Shown here: piece by piece, positions 43,068 through 53,023 of the stretch
Position numbering within the stretch: the stretch's first letter is position 1
Layout of the letters: each line of letters begins with the position of its first letter
Source: JBBPYC01 sp965218765
GTDB taxonomy: Bacteria > Pseudomonadota > Gammaproteobacteria > Burkholderiales > Burkholderiaceae_C
Assembly: GCA_965218765.1 (NCBI GenBank)
Contig: CBDCLU010000004.1
Coordinates: 558,001 to 622,000 of the forward strand
Reading direction: 5' to 3'
DNA: 64,000 nt
Notes under the pieces: model-generated
Seen by the model: the letters and a program-made list of their open reading frames with translations, nothing else
What the model was told of the DNA's origin: nothing
Databases searched by the model: none
Program-made: the position numbers and the translations under genes

Positions 43068-44609
43068 ATGTCCGTCCGCTTCGGGCGCCACATGCTGAGC
43101 TGCTTTTTGCAGGCGGCCCACGCGTGCCGCCTCACATTTCTACCTCCATGGCTGCGCCTGGCCTTTGTGGCCCGCATCCGTCTTGCGCTGCTGGTTGCAG
43201 CGGCCGGCTTGGTACTGGGTGGTTGTGCCACCCTCGGTGACGCCGATCCGATCGTGCTGGAGCCGCCGCTGAACTGGCAGGCGCCGGTGCCGCATCAAGG
43301 CGAGGTTGCTGCTCTGTCCGATTGGTGGGCTGCGCAGGGCGACCCCATGCTGGTCGCGATGATCGACGCGGCGCAAGCGGTCTCGCCCACGGTGGCAACC
43401 GCCACTTCGCGCATCGCACAGTCGCGCGCCTCGCGCGAGATCGCCGGCGCCACGCTGCTGCCCCGGCTCGACGCCGGGCTGAACAGCACGCGCGGCAAGA
43501 CGTCGCCATTGTTTCCGCAGAACACCAGCACGCAGTTCGCTCTGCAGGCGAGTTGGGAAGTCGATCTGTTCGGTGTCAACGCGGCCGCGCGCGATGCGGC
43601 GCAAGCTCGCCTGGAAGGCAGTCGGGCACAGTGGCACGATGCGCGTGTGTCAGTGGCGGCCGAAGTCGCGAATCAGTATCTGAATTTTCGCAATTGCAAG
43701 CAGCAGTTGCTAGTGCTGCAGTCGGATGCGGATTCGCGCTCCGAGTCGCTGCGTCTCACACAGTTGCTGGCTGTGTCCGGGTTTCAGCCATCGGCCACGG
43801 GCGATCTGGCACGTGCCAGCGCAGCAGAGGGCAGGGCTCGCGTGATTCAACAGCGCGCGCAGTGCGACCTGATCCTCAAGGCGCTGGTCGCGCTGACAGG
43901 CTGGGCCGAGCCGGACCTGCGTGCACAGCTGTCGGCCACAACCAGTCCGGGCGAATTCATGCCGATTCTGCTGACGGAACTGCCGGCAGGTCTGCTCATG
44001 CAGCGGCCCGACCTGTTTGCGGCGGAGCGTGAGGTGGCCGCTGCTTCGGCCGATCTAGGCTCGGCGCAGGCGCAGCGTTACCCGCGGCTGACGTTGTCCG
44101 GTTTGGTCGGACGGCTGCGCTTCGCCGGCGGCGGCCTGACGGACACGATCACGACCTGGCAGGTCGGCCCCGTCGCGTTCAGCGTGCCGCTGTTCGACGG
44201 CGGTCGCATCAGCGCCAACATCGAGGCGGCCCGCGCGCGTTACGCAGAAGCCGTTGCGCTGTATCGCGCAAGGGCACGGCTGGCGGTGCGTGAGGTCGAA
44301 GAAGCCCTGGTTGCCCTCGACAGCACGGCATCGCGAGCGGGCGATTGGCGTCTCGTCGTGGCGGGCCAGCAGTCGTTTCTGGCGGCCACGCGCGCGCGCT
44401 ACCGCGGCGGGCTCGCGAGTCTGTTCGAGTTGGAAGAGACTCGGCGCAATACCCTGGTGGCGGAGCTGACGCTGCTGTCGCTGCAACGTGAGCGCCAGGC
44501 CGCCTGGATCGCGTTGTATCGGGCTGCCGGCGGGGGCTGGGAGCGCAGCAATGTGGGCCAGCCCGCAGGGCCGCCGCTGGCCGAGCAAACCGACGACACG
44601 GCACGCTGA
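43068..44609 (+). CDS. RND efflux outer-membrane lipoprotein, NodT family
   Basis: A TolC-like outer-membrane factor. A lipobox (LVAAAGLVLGGC) marks the acylated Cys, so the protein is probably tethered to the outer membrane. Family blocks: SDWWAAQGDP, LLPRLDAGLNSTRG, ASWEVDLFG, LLMQRPDLFAAERE and FSVPLFDGGR. From the ATG at 43068 the lipobox Cys is residue 53, too far in; a GTG at 43167 places it at residue 20 and is probably the real start. It is the first gene of an outer-membrane factor-adaptor-pump set and its stop overlaps a possible adaptor start (TGATG). Confidence 0.9.
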   Translation: MSVRFGRHMLSCFLQAAHACRLTFLPPWLRLAFVARIRLALLVAAAGLVLGGCATLGDADPIVLEPPLNWQAPVPHQGEVAALSDWWAAQGDPMLVAMIDAAQAVSPTVATATSRIAQSRASREIAGATLLPRLDAGLNSTRGKTSPLFPQNTSTQFALQASWEVDLFGVNAAARDAAQARLEGSRAQWHDARVSVAAEVANQYLNFRNCKQQLLVLQSDADSRSESLRLTQLLAVSGFQPSATGDLARASAAEGRARVIQQRAQCDLILKALVALTGWAEPDLRAQLSATTSPGEFMPILLTELPAGLLMQRPDLFAAEREVAAASADLGSAQAQRYPRLTLSGLVGRLRFAGGGLTDTITTWQVGPVAFSVPLFDGGRISANIEAARARYAEAVALYRARARLAVREVEEALVALDSTASRAGDWRLVVAGQQSFLAATRARYRGGLASLFELEETRRNTLVAELTLLSLQRERQAAWIALYRAAGGGWERSNVGQPAGPPLAEQTDDTAR

Positions 44610-44695
44610 TGTCCGACGCCGGTCGCCGTCCCGAGCGCCATCACCGAGGCAGTCCGGCTGCTGCAACCGTGTGCCCGAATGCGCGAAACCACCTT

Positions 44696-45874
44696 ATGCG
44701 AGTTTTGATCCATCATTTGCGGACGACGTTGCCGGCAGGTGCGTGTGCCCTGTTGATTGGTGCGTTTGCCACCCTGCCCGATATCGGTCGGGCGGCCGAG
44801 CCGGCCCGTCTCGCGGCACGCCCGGCGCTGACGGTGACCACCACACGCGCGCAGCGTCTGGACGTGCCGCTGCGGCTTGCCGCCAATGGCAACATCGTCG
44901 CGTGGCAGGAAGCGATCATCGGCAGTGAAGCCAACGGCCTGCGGTTGAACCGCGTGAATGTGAACGTCGGCGACAAGGTGCGTGCCGGTCATGTGCTCGC
45001 CACGTATGCGGCCGACTCGATCGAAGCCGACGTCGCGTTGGCGCGTGCCCATGTCGAGGAAGCGCGAGCCATGTCGGCCGATGCGGAAGCCACCATCGAG
45101 CGAGCGCGCGGCCTTGAGGAGACCGGCGCGATGAGTCAACAGCAGATCAACACTTATGCGACCTCGGCTGCTACGGCCGAAGCGCGCGTGCAGGCGGCGG
45201 CCGCTTCACTCCGGGTTCAGCAATTGCGGCTGCGCTATACGCAGGTCAGGGCGCCGGACGACGGCATCATCTCGTCGCGCAGCGCCACCGTCGGCGCGGT
45301 TGTGCCGGCCGGTACCGAACTGTTCCGGCTGATCCGCAAGAACCGGCTCGAATGGCGTGCTGAAGTCACGTCCGCCGAACTGGAACGCATCGAGCGCAAC
45401 GCGCCGGTGCTGGTCACGGCTGCCAGCGGCGCCCAGATCAAGGGCAAGGTGCGCATCATCGCGCCGACGGTGGACGCCAAGACGCGCACCGCGCTGGTCT
45501 ACGTCGATCTGGATGCGAAGGCTGCCGCCAGCGGCGCTGCCCGGGCCGGCATGTTCGCGCGTGGTGAGTTCGACCTGGGCCAGTCGCAGGCGCTGACGGT
45601 GCCGCAGCAGGCCGTTGTGCTGCGCGACGGCTTCAACTACGTGTTCAAGGTGGACGACCAGCAGCACGTGCGCCAGCTCAAGGTCGACGTCGGCCGCCGC
45701 TTCGGCGAGCGCGTCGAGATCAAGGACGGTCTTATGCCCGAGGAGTCGATCGTGGCCACCGGCGCGGGCTTTTTGAACGATGGCGATCTGGTGCGTGTGG
45801 TGCCGCCGTCGCAGGCACCGGGCACCGCGCCACTTGCAGCGGCTGCGCCGGCCAGTGCGGCAGCGCCGAAGTAG
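44696..45874 (+). CDS. RND efflux periplasmic adaptor (membrane fusion protein)
   Basis: About 392 residues linking the pump to the outer-membrane channel. It begins with a signal-like segment (PAGACALLIGAFATLPDIGRAAEP). Then come a lipoyl/barrel-sandwich half (NRVNVNVGDKVRAGHVLATY), an alpha-helical hairpin (about 100-165) and RYTQVRAPDDGIISSRSATVG, the second lipoyl half. An upstream ATG at 44609, overlapping the previous stop, would add 29 hydrophilic residues before the signal; I prefer 44696. Its substrate cannot be deduced. Confidence 0.9.
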   Translation: MRVLIHHLRTTLPAGACALLIGAFATLPDIGRAAEPARLAARPALTVTTTRAQRLDVPLRLAANGNIVAWQEAIIGSEANGLRLNRVNVNVGDKVRAGHVLATYAADSIEADVALARAHVEEARAMSADAEATIERARGLEETGAMSQQQINTYATSAATAEARVQAAAASLRVQQLRLRYTQVRAPDDGIISSRSATVGAVVPAGTELFRLIRKNRLEWRAEVTSAELERIERNAPVLVTAASGAQIKGKVRIIAPTVDAKTRTALVYVDLDAKAAASGAARAGMFARGEFDLGQSQALTVPQQAVVLRDGFNYVFKVDDQQHVRQLKVDVGRRFGERVEIKDGLMPEESIVATGAGFLNDGDLVRVVPPSQAPGTAPLAAAAPASAAAPK

Positions 45875-45902
45875 CAGCGCCTCCTTCTTCGGGCCTCAAG
45901 TC

Positions 45903-48900
45903 ATGAACGTCTCCGGCTGGTCCATTCGCAATCCGATCGCGGCGGTGATGTTGTTCGTGCTGCTGGTGCTTGCCGGCCTGATGTCGTTTCGCGCGATGAA
46001 GGTGCAGAACTTTCCGGACCTGGACCTGCCCACGGTCGTCATCAGCGCCACGCTGCCCGGCGCTGCGCCTGCACAGCTCGAAACCGAGGTCGCGCGCAAG
46101 ATCGAGAATTCGATCGCATCGCTGCAAGGCCTGAAGCACACCCACACCAAGGTGCAGGACGGCGGTGTTTCGATCACGGCCGAGTTCCGGCTCGAAAAAT
46201 CGGTGCAGGAAGCAGTCGACGACGTTCGCTCGGCCGTGGCGCGCATCCGCAGCGACCTGCCGGCCGATCTGAACGATCCGGTGATCGCCAAGCTCGATCT
46301 GGCCGGCCAGCCGATCCTCGCGTTTGCGATCAGCTCGCCGCGCATGGATGCCGAGGCGACCAGCTGGTTCGTCGACGACACGATCGCGCGCCGGTTGCTC
46401 AGCGTGCGCGGCGTCGGCGCCGTCACGCGCGTCGGCGGTGTCGAGCGCCAGGTCACGGTCGCACTCGATCCCGAGCGGCTGCAGGCGCTCGGCGCCACCG
46501 CCGCGGAAATCTCGCGCCAGTTGCGGCAGGTGCAGACCGAAGTCGCCGGCGGCCGCACCGATGTCGGCGGCAGCGAACAGTCGGTGCGCACCATGGCCAA
46601 CGTGCAGTCGGCCGATCAGCTCGCCAAGGTCCAGCTGGCACTGCCGGACGGCCGCAACATCCGGCTCGAGGACGTGGCGACCATCAGCGACACCTACGCC
46701 GAGCCGCGCTCCGCTGCGCTGCTGAACGGCAAGCCGGTGGTCGGCTTCGAAGTCTCGCGCAGCCGCGGCGCCAGCGAGATCGAGGTCGGCGCCGGCGTGC
46801 GCCAGGTGCTGGACCAGGTCCTGCAGGAGCACCCGGACATCCAGCTGACCGAAGCATTCAACTTCGTGCAGCCGGTCGGCGAGGAATTCGATGCGTCGAT
46901 GCGGCTGCTCTATGAAGGCGCAGCGCTTGCGGTGCTGGTGGTGTTTTTGTTCCTGCGGGACTGGCGGGCCACGTTCGTGGCGGCAGTCGCGCTGCCGCTG
47001 TCGGTGATTCCAGCCTTCATCGGCATGAACTATCTCGGCTTTTCGATCAACATCATCACCTTGCTTGCGCTGTCGCTCGTGATCGGCGTGCTGGTGGACG
47101 ATGCGATCGTCGAGATCGAGAACATCGTGCGGCATCTGCGCATGGGCAAGACGCCGTACCAGGCTGCAATGGAAGCGGCTGACGAGATCGGGCTTGCGGT
47201 GATCGCGACCACGTTCACGCTGGTCGCGGTGTTCCTGCCGACTGCGTTCATGAGCGGCATCGCCGGGCGCTTCTTCAAGCAGTTCGGCTGGACTGCGGCG
47301 CTGGCCGTCGTCGCTTCGCTGCTGGTGGCGCGCGCGCTCACGCCGATGATGGCGGCCTACATCCTGAAGCCTATCGTCGGCGCGCACAAGGAGCCCTGGT
47401 GGATGGGCCTCTACATGGCGCTTGCGCGCTGGTGCATCCGGCATCGGATCATCACCTCGATCGCAGCCGGCGCGTTCTTCGTCGGCTCGGTCATGCTGAT
47501 TCCGCTGCTGCCAACCGGCTTCCTGCCGCCCGATGATGCGTCGCAGACGCAGGTCTATCTGCAACTGCCGCCGGGCTCCACCCTGGCCCAGACGCGTGCC
47601 ACCGCCGAGCATGCGAGGCAGTTGATCGACAGCGTTGCGGGCATCGAGACCGTCTACACCACGATCGGCGCCGGCAGTGCAGGAGCCGACCCGTTCGCGC
47701 CGCAAGGCTTGTCCGAGGTGCGCAAGGCGACGCTCACGATCGTGCTCAAGCCGCGTGCCGAACGCACCCGCAAGCAGCCGATCGAAGCCGATATCCGACA
47801 GGCACTGCAGCCGCTGCCCGGCGCGCGCAGCAAAGTCGGCCTAGGGGGTGGCAACGGCGGCAAGTACGTGCTGGTGCTCGCTGGCGAAGACCCGGTCAAG
47901 CTGCGCGAAGCGGCCGTCAATGTCGAAAAAGGCCTGCGCACGATTGCTGGGCTGGGCAACATTTCTTCCGATGCCAGTCTGATCCGCCCCGAGATCGCGG
48001 TGCGCCCGGACTTCGCGCGCGCGGCCGACCTGGGCGTGACCTCAAGCGCGATCGGCGACACGTTGCGCATCGCCACCGTCGGTGACTACGACGCCGCCTT
48101 GCCGAAGCTGAACCTGTCGCAGCGCCAGGTGCCGATTTTGGTGCGGCTCAAAAGCGAAGCGCGCAACGACCTCGATCTGCTCGGCCGCCTCACGGTGCCC
48201 GGGGTGCGCGGGCCGGTGCTGTTGTCCGAAGTCGCCAAGCTCGAAATGGCCGGCGGCCCTGCACAGATCAACCGCTATGACCGCGTGCGCAACATCACGT
48301 TCGAGATCGAGCTGTCCGGCCGCGAGCTCGGCGAAGTGGTCAAGCAGGTAAACGAACTGCCAGCGGTTCAGAACCTGCCGCCCGGTGTGCGCACGGTCGC
48401 GATCGGAGACGCCGAAGTGATGGGCGAACTGTTCGAGAGCTTCGGCATCGCGATGGCGACCGGCGTGCTGTGCATCTACATCGTGCTGGTGCTGCTGTTC
48501 AAGAGCTTTCTGCATCCGGTCACGATCCTGGCTGCGCTGCCGCTGTCGCTCGGCGGCGCATTCGTCGCGCTGCTGGCGCTGAAGATGAGCTTCTCGATGC
48601 CGTCGCTGATCGGCCTCGTGATGCTGATGGGCATTGCCACGAAAAACTCGATCCTGCTGGTTGAGTACGCGATCGTCGCGCGGCGCGAGCATGGCTTGAC
48701 GCGGCTGGAAGCGCTGCTGGACGCATGCCACAAACGTGCGCGCCCGATCATCATGACCACGCTGGCAATGGGCGCCGGCATGCTGCCGATCGCGATCGGG
48801 CTCGGCGCCGGCGATCACAGCTTTCGCCCGCCGATGGCGGTCGCCGTGATCGGCGGGCTGATCACGTCCACCTTCCTGAGCCTGCTGGTGATCCCGGTGG

Positions 48901-49028
48901 TGTTCACGTTCCTCGACGACATCGGCTACTGGACCGGCCGACTGTTGCGCCGCAGCAGTCCGCAGCCGGATGGCCAAAGCGCCCGGGTTCCGGCTGCGCG
49001 GCCGGCAATCGACCCCGCCAAACTTTGA
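45903..49028 (+). CDS. RND efflux pump, inner-membrane transporter
   Basis: A 1041-residue AcrB/MexF-type proton-driven pump with 12 membrane helices and two large periplasmic loops. The start MNVSGWSIRNPIAAVMLFVLL is typical. The proton-relay Asp pair is in GVLVDDAIVEIEN; the helix-10 Lys region reads GIATKNSILLVEYA. Repeated halves are complete. It follows the adaptor by 28 bp. No regulator adjoins the three-gene set. The length and loops suggest hydrophobe/amphiphile rather than heavy-metal type. Confidence 0.93.
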   Translation: MNVSGWSIRNPIAAVMLFVLLVLAGLMSFRAMKVQNFPDLDLPTVVISATLPGAAPAQLETEVARKIENSIASLQGLKHTHTKVQDGGVSITAEFRLEKSVQEAVDDVRSAVARIRSDLPADLNDPVIAKLDLAGQPILAFAISSPRMDAEATSWFVDDTIARRLLSVRGVGAVTRVGGVERQVTVALDPERLQALGATAAEISRQLRQVQTEVAGGRTDVGGSEQSVRTMANVQSADQLAKVQLALPDGRNIRLEDVATISDTYAEPRSAALLNGKPVVGFEVSRSRGASEIEVGAGVRQVLDQVLQEHPDIQLTEAFNFVQPVGEEFDASMRLLYEGAALAVLVVFLFLRDWRATFVAAVALPLSVIPAFIGMNYLGFSINIITLLALSLVIGVLVDDAIVEIENIVRHLRMGKTPYQAAMEAADEIGLAVIATTFTLVAVFLPTAFMSGIAGRFFKQFGWTAALAVVASLLVARALTPMMAAYILKPIVGAHKEPWWMGLYMALARWCIRHRIITSIAAGAFFVGSVMLIPLLPTGFLPPDDASQTQVYLQLPPGSTLAQTRATAEHARQLIDSVAGIETVYTTIGAGSAGADPFAPQGLSEVRKATLTIVLKPRAERTRKQPIEADIRQALQPLPGARSKVGLGGGNGGKYVLVLAGEDPVKLREAAVNVEKGLRTIAGLGNISSDASLIRPEIAVRPDFARAADLGVTSSAIGDTLRIATVGDYDAALPKLNLSQRQVPILVRLKSEARNDLDLLGRLTVPGVRGPVLLSEVAKLEMAGGPAQINRYDRVRNITFEIELSGRELGEVVKQVNELPAVQNLPPGVRTVAIGDAEVMGELFESFGIAMATGVLCIYIVLVLLFKSFLHPVTILAALPLSLGGAFVALLALKMSFSMPSLIGLVMLMGIATKNSILLVEYAIVARREHGLTRLEALLDACHKRARPIIMTTLAMGAGMLPIAIGLGAGDHSFRPPMAVAVIGGLITSTFLSLLVIPVVFTFLDDIGYWTGRLLRRSSPQPDGQSARVPAARPAIDPAKL

Positions 49029-49049
49029 ATGCGCAGACCGGTAACCACG

Positions 49050-50819
49050 TTAAGACCGGCTCCAGAGCATCAGCAATACGATCACGGCCAGCACCAGCGA
49101 CACGGCTTGCCAGAACCGCCCCGGGTCGCGCTCGATCAGCGGCAGTTGGGTTCGACGGTTCAAAAACCGCGCGTTCGGCTGTTGCAGATCGAACGTGAAC
49201 TCGGACAGCTCCTGATAGCGCTGGCGCGGGTCCGGCTGCAGCGCGCGTTGCAGCACGGCATCGATCCAGGCCGGGATGTCACGGTCGTCCGCCAGTGCCG
49301 TGACATAACGCAGGCGTCGCTGCGCCGCGCGGGTCCTGGCGTTGCAGACCGCGGTGCCGTAGGGCAGGCGCCCGGTCAGCATCTGATACGTGATCACGCC
49401 GAGCGAGAATAGATCGGACTGCGGCGTGCCGTTTTCGCCGAGGAAGTATTCGGGCGCCGTGTACTGCTCGGTGCCCAGGATCGCGTCCGCCGACACTGAC
49501 ACGGCTGCGGCCGCGCGCTCGCCGGGGTACACCACGGACTCCGCAATGCCGGCCACATGGGTCGAGCCGAAATCGATGATCTTCACGCAGCCGGTGCGCG
49601 CCTCAATCATGATGTTGTGCGGACGCAAGTCTTGGTGCAACATCTCAAGGCGGTGAAATGCCTGCAGGCCGCGCGCAATCTGTTCCACGATGCCGCGCAC
49701 CGTTGCAAGCGCCGGCCGTGGGTGATCGAGCATCCACTGCGCAAGCGTCTGGCCTTCGATGTATTCGGTGGCAACGCAGATCATACTGCGCTGGACGGCT
49801 GGCGCATGTGCTTTCAGCACGTGCGGGTTGTCGATGCGCCGGGCCACCCATTCTTCGAGCACGAAGCGCTCCAGGCTGGCCAGATCGGCGGCCAGCTCGA
49901 GCGACGGTGTCTTGAGCGCCGCCAACTGATCGGTCTTGACGTCAGTGGCGAGGTAGATATGGCTGCGGTTGCTGGCGTGCAGTTCGCGTTCGATCCGAAA
50001 GCCTTCAAACAGCATGCGCGCCTGCAACAGTGGCGGGCAGGCAAGCTGGTGCGACTGCCGATGCAATTCGCCCACACCCGCGTCAGCCAGTTGTTCGATC
50101 CGCACGATCTGCACCGTGAGGTTGTCCTTGCTGCCGCTGGCAAGCGCCTGTTGCGCAAGCCGTCTCGCAGCCGTATTCAGGTCATTGGGATGCGCGCGAA
50201 CCACGTCGCGCATGAACGTTGCCTCGACATGCTCATGCACGCCATCGGTCGTGAGGATGAAGACGTCGCCGCCGGCAAGTGGCACGGCCTGGTAGTCGAT
50301 CTCGAGTTGTGTGTCGATGCCTAGTGCGCGTCCAAGATAGCTTTGCACATCCGATACGCGGACCCGGTGGTCGGTGGTCAGCAACTCAAGGGAAGAATCA
50401 CCGGCTCTCAGCCGGTGAATGCGCGCATCGCCAACGTGGAACAGGTGCGCGGTGCTGCCTTTGAGCACCAGCGCACTGAGCGTGCAGACGTAGCCCTGGT
50501 CACGGTCAAAGCGGCGGTCGGATTTCTGCGTCTGCGCATGCAGCCAGTAGTTGGCTGCGCGCAGCACCCGTTCCACTGAGGTGCGCACGGACCAGGCGTC
50601 CGACGTGCAGTAGTAATCATCCAGCAGGCTTCTCACGGCCGCAGCGCTTGCGATCTGGCTGACCGCGCTGCTGCTGATGCCATCTGCGATCGCCAGTGCG
50701 ATGCCCTTGGACGCAAGCTGTGGCACCGCAGGAATTACAAGGCCGTGGAAATCCTGATTAACCGGCTTGGCGCCGGCCTCCGAATACTGACCAGCGCTGA
50801 TCCGCAAAGAATCAGACAC
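49050..50819 (-). CDS. Fused PP2C protein phosphatase and Ser/Thr protein kinase with C-terminal membrane anchor
   Basis: A 589-residue protein with opposing enzyme domains. Residues 1-245 are a PP2C phosphatase with metal residues Asp23 (NQD), Asp46-Gly47, Asp131 (VGDAR), Asp192-Gly193 and Asp232 (KDN). Residues about 272-535 are a Hanks-type kinase: VAIK-type Lys303 in AALKTP, catalytic loop HQDLRPHNIM (Asp397; HQD instead of HRD), DFG 417-419 and APE 455-457. The glycine loop (about 277-288) is degenerate. A single membrane helix (about 570-586) ends the protein. It is 69 bp after a formate/nitrite channel gene on the same strand, so the channel is the natural candidate partner; I recall such fusions beside nitrate/nitrite assimilation genes. 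Confidence 0.92.
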   Translation of the reverse strand: MSDSLRISAGQYSEAGAKPVNQDFHGLVIPAVPQLASKGIALAIADGISSSAVSQIASAAAVRSLLDDYYCTSDAWSVRTSVERVLRAANYWLHAQTQKSDRRFDRDQGYVCTLSALVLKGSTAHLFHVGDARIHRLRAGDSSLELLTTDHRVRVSDVQSYLGRALGIDTQLEIDYQAVPLAGGDVFILTTDGVHEHVEATFMRDVVRAHPNDLNTAARRLAQQALASGSKDNLTVQIVRIEQLADAGVGELHRQSHQLACPPLLQARMLFEGFRIERELHASNRSHIYLATDVKTDQLAALKTPSLELAADLASLERFVLEEWVARRIDNPHVLKAHAPAVQRSMICVATEYIEGQTLAQWMLDHPRPALATVRGIVEQIARGLQAFHRLEMLHQDLRPHNIMIEARTGCVKIIDFGSTHVAGIAESVVYPGERAAAAVSVSADAILGTEQYTAPEYFLGENGTPQSDLFSLGVITYQMLTGRLPYGTAVCNARTRAAQRRLRYVTALADDRDIPAWIDAVLQRALQPDPRQRYQELSEFTFDLQQPNARFLNRRTQLPLIERDPGRFWQAVSLVLAVIVLLMLWSRS

Positions 50820-50888
50820 GGAAGGCTGGACGCAGTCCGCCTGCCTGCGCAGCCCACCTCCAGACGGTGGGTGCAGGCAGGCGAAGGA

Positions 50889-51725
50889 TCAAGCCTGCTT
50901 GTAGCTTGCGGCCGGAAAGCTGTTGCGTTTTGGTGCGGTGCGCACGTGTGTGGCGTAAAGCGTCAGACCCGTGAAAGCCAGACCGCCGACCAAGTTGCCG
51001 AGCACCGTGGGAATCTCGTTCCAGATCAGATAGTCCATCACCGAGAACTTGCCGCCCATCAGCAGGCCCGATGGGAACAGGAACATGTTGACCACCGAAT
51101 GCTCGAACACCATGAAGAAGAACACCATGATCGGCATCCACATCGCCACCACCTTGCCGGTGACGGTGGTCGAAATCATCGCGCCGACCACACCAGTCGA
51201 GACCATCCAGTTGCACAGCATGCCGCGCACGAACAAGGTCAGCATGCCGGCCGCGCCGTGGCTTGCGTAGCCGATCGTGCGTGCCTCGCCGATGCCCGCG
51301 ATCACGGTGCCAACCTTGTCCGGCGGCGTCGTGAAGCCGAACGTGAAGACGATGGCCATCAGCACCGCCACGGTGAACGCACCGGCGAAGTTGCCGAGGA
51401 AGACCAGCCCCCAGTTGCGCAGCACACCCTGCACCGTGACACCCGGCCGCTCGTCGAGCAGCGCAAGCGGTGCCAGCACGAACACGCCGGTCAGCAGATC
51501 GAACCCCAGCAGATACAGCATGCAAAAGCCGACCGGAAACAGCGCGGCGCCGATGATCGAATAGCCGGTCTGCACGTTGATCGAGACCGCGAACACGGCT
51601 GCCAGCGCGAGGATTGCACCCGCCATGTAGGCGCGGATCACCGTGTCCCGCGTGGACATGAAAATTTTTGCTTCGCCGGCATCCACCATCTTGGTGACGA
51701 ATTCGGACGGTGCGAGATAGGCCAT
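50889..51725 (-). CDS. Formate/nitrite transporter (FNT) family channel
   Basis: A 278-residue, six-helix pentameric anion channel of the FocA/NirC family. The central His is in FEHSVVNMF (FocA His209) and the family block GFDLLTGVF is present with FVRGMLCNWMV. Residues about 65-90 hold the helix-2 break region. Formate, nitrite or hydrosulphide could be the substrate. With oxalate-derived formate metabolism 35 kb away, formate is plausible, while the kinase/phosphatase neighbour suggests nitrite; the sequence alone does not decide. Confidence 0.92.
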   Translation of the reverse strand: MAYLAPSEFVTKMVDAGEAKIFMSTRDTVIRAYMAGAILALAAVFAVSINVQTGYSIIGAALFPVGFCMLYLLGFDLLTGVFVLAPLALLDERPGVTVQGVLRNWGLVFLGNFAGAFTVAVLMAIVFTFGFTTPPDKVGTVIAGIGEARTIGYASHGAAGMLTLFVRGMLCNWMVSTGVVGAMISTTVTGKVVAMWMPIMVFFFMVFEHSVVNMFLFPSGLLMGGKFSVMDYLIWNEIPTVLGNLVGGLAFTGLTLYATHVRTAPKRNSFPAASYKQA

Positions 51726-52023
51726 GACAGTTCTTTCAGCTGAGTCGCAAGGCGCGGCGTGGCGCAGACGGAGGACATTGAACAGCGCAGAATGCGCCGT
51801 TTAATACAGCCGTTGCATGGAACGTGCCACTCCCTGGGTGGACCGACGCGCGGTCCAGGCACATGTGCAGGTCTTGCCACACCTCGACCGTCACACTACG
51901 GTGGTGCAGTCAACGCGATTGGTCCGGTCCGTCGTGGTGCACCGGCATGTGCTGCGACAACGCATTCGGCAAGCAGCAGGCTCCAGCGCCGTCGACCACG
52001 CCCGTGCGCAAAAGCGCTTGCCT
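51726..52023. other. Gap without a gene between the FNT channel and a DMT transporter
   Basis: 298 bp. Both flanking genes run on the minus strand. I see no terminator with a T-run and no convincing promoter, though the FNT gene presumably starts from here. Short frames in it look like chance. Confidence 0.5.
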
Positions 52024-52914
52024 TCAACGCATGCTGCGTGCGGCTGCTGACCGACTGGTTGCGACCCAGATGCCCACCAGCACGGCCGACAGTCCCGCCA
52101 GCAGGTTCCATCGGAACGGTTCGTTCAGCATCGTGGCGCCGACGATGCCCGCGACGATCGGATTCACCGTGACGGCCACCGACACCCGCGTCGGCGTGGT
52201 GTGCGCCAACGCATAGGCCCAAAGCAGGAAACCGATGGCGCCCCCGAACAGTCCCAGGTAGCCGATCGCCAGCCATTGCATCTGATCAAAAGCAGCCACC
52301 GGTGCATAGCCGCCGCGCACGCCGCTGACAAGCACCAGACAGGCGGCACCAATGCCCATCGCCGCCGCGGTGAAGGTGATCGGGTCTGAGCGCCGGATCA
52401 CCGGCCGCGACCCGACGCTGTAGCACGCCATCGTCAACGCCGCGCCGACCATCAGCAGGTCCCCGCGCCAAGCGCCGGCAGGCGCAAACCGCAACCCCGT
52501 CAGCAGTGCCATCGCCACCCCGCCGACCGCCACCAGCACGCCTGCGGTCTTGCGCGGATCGAGCGATTCCACCCCTGCCGCCGCGGCGACGGCCATCGTC
52601 AGCAGTGGCAGCGTGGACAGTGCCAATGCGCCTCTGGACGCGGTCGTGAAGTGAAGCGACAGGTTGAACAAGACTGGAAACAGCGCGAAAAACAGCAGCC
52701 CCAGGCCCAGCGTAGCAAGCCAGTCGGCGCGTGCCGGCCACCGCGCTTGTTGCAGCAACGCGATCGGTAGCAGCAGCAGGAACCCGATGCCGAAACGCAA
52801 CGAGCCGAGCGCCAGCGGATCGATTCCATCGGCCAGATAACGCGTCGCCGCAACCGCCGCGCCGCCGAGCGCGCTCGAAGCCACGGCGGCGAGCACACCG
52901 CGGGTCTCAGTCAT
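52024..52914 (-). CDS. EamA/DMT-family transporter
   Basis: A 296-residue, ten-helix drug/metabolite transporter with two EamA repeats. It has LGSLRFGIGFLLLLPIAL in the first half and a C-terminal half ending with NPIVAGIVGATMLNEPFRW, the family's last-helix motif. It is probably an exporter of an unknown metabolite. It is divergent from a LysR gene with a 109-bp gap, so the LysR protein likely controls it. Confidence 0.88.
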   Translation of the reverse strand: MTETRGVLAAVASSALGGAAVAATRYLADGIDPLALGSLRFGIGFLLLLPIALLQQARWPARADWLATLGLGLLFFALFPVLFNLSLHFTTASRGALALSTLPLLTMAVAAAAGVESLDPRKTAGVLVAVGGVAMALLTGLRFAPAGAWRGDLLMVGAALTMACYSVGSRPVIRRSDPITFTAAAMGIGAACLVLVSGVRGGYAPVAAFDQMQWLAIGYLGLFGGAIGFLLWAYALAHTTPTRVSVAVTVNPIVAGIVGATMLNEPFRWNLLAGLSAVLVGIWVATSRSAAARSMR

Positions 52915-53023
52915 GATCGGGTTTGGTCAAGCGCGTCGGTGATCGACAGGGTCAACTCACCATACGCGTGGCTGCCATGATCCGTCCATCCAATTCGCCT
53001 GATGGCACCCATCACGTTTCGTC

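Noticed and set aside
45732..47705. Long minus-strand frame (657 codons)
   Set aside because: Antisense to the RND pump, which has complete membrane helices and proton-relay residues on the plus strand.
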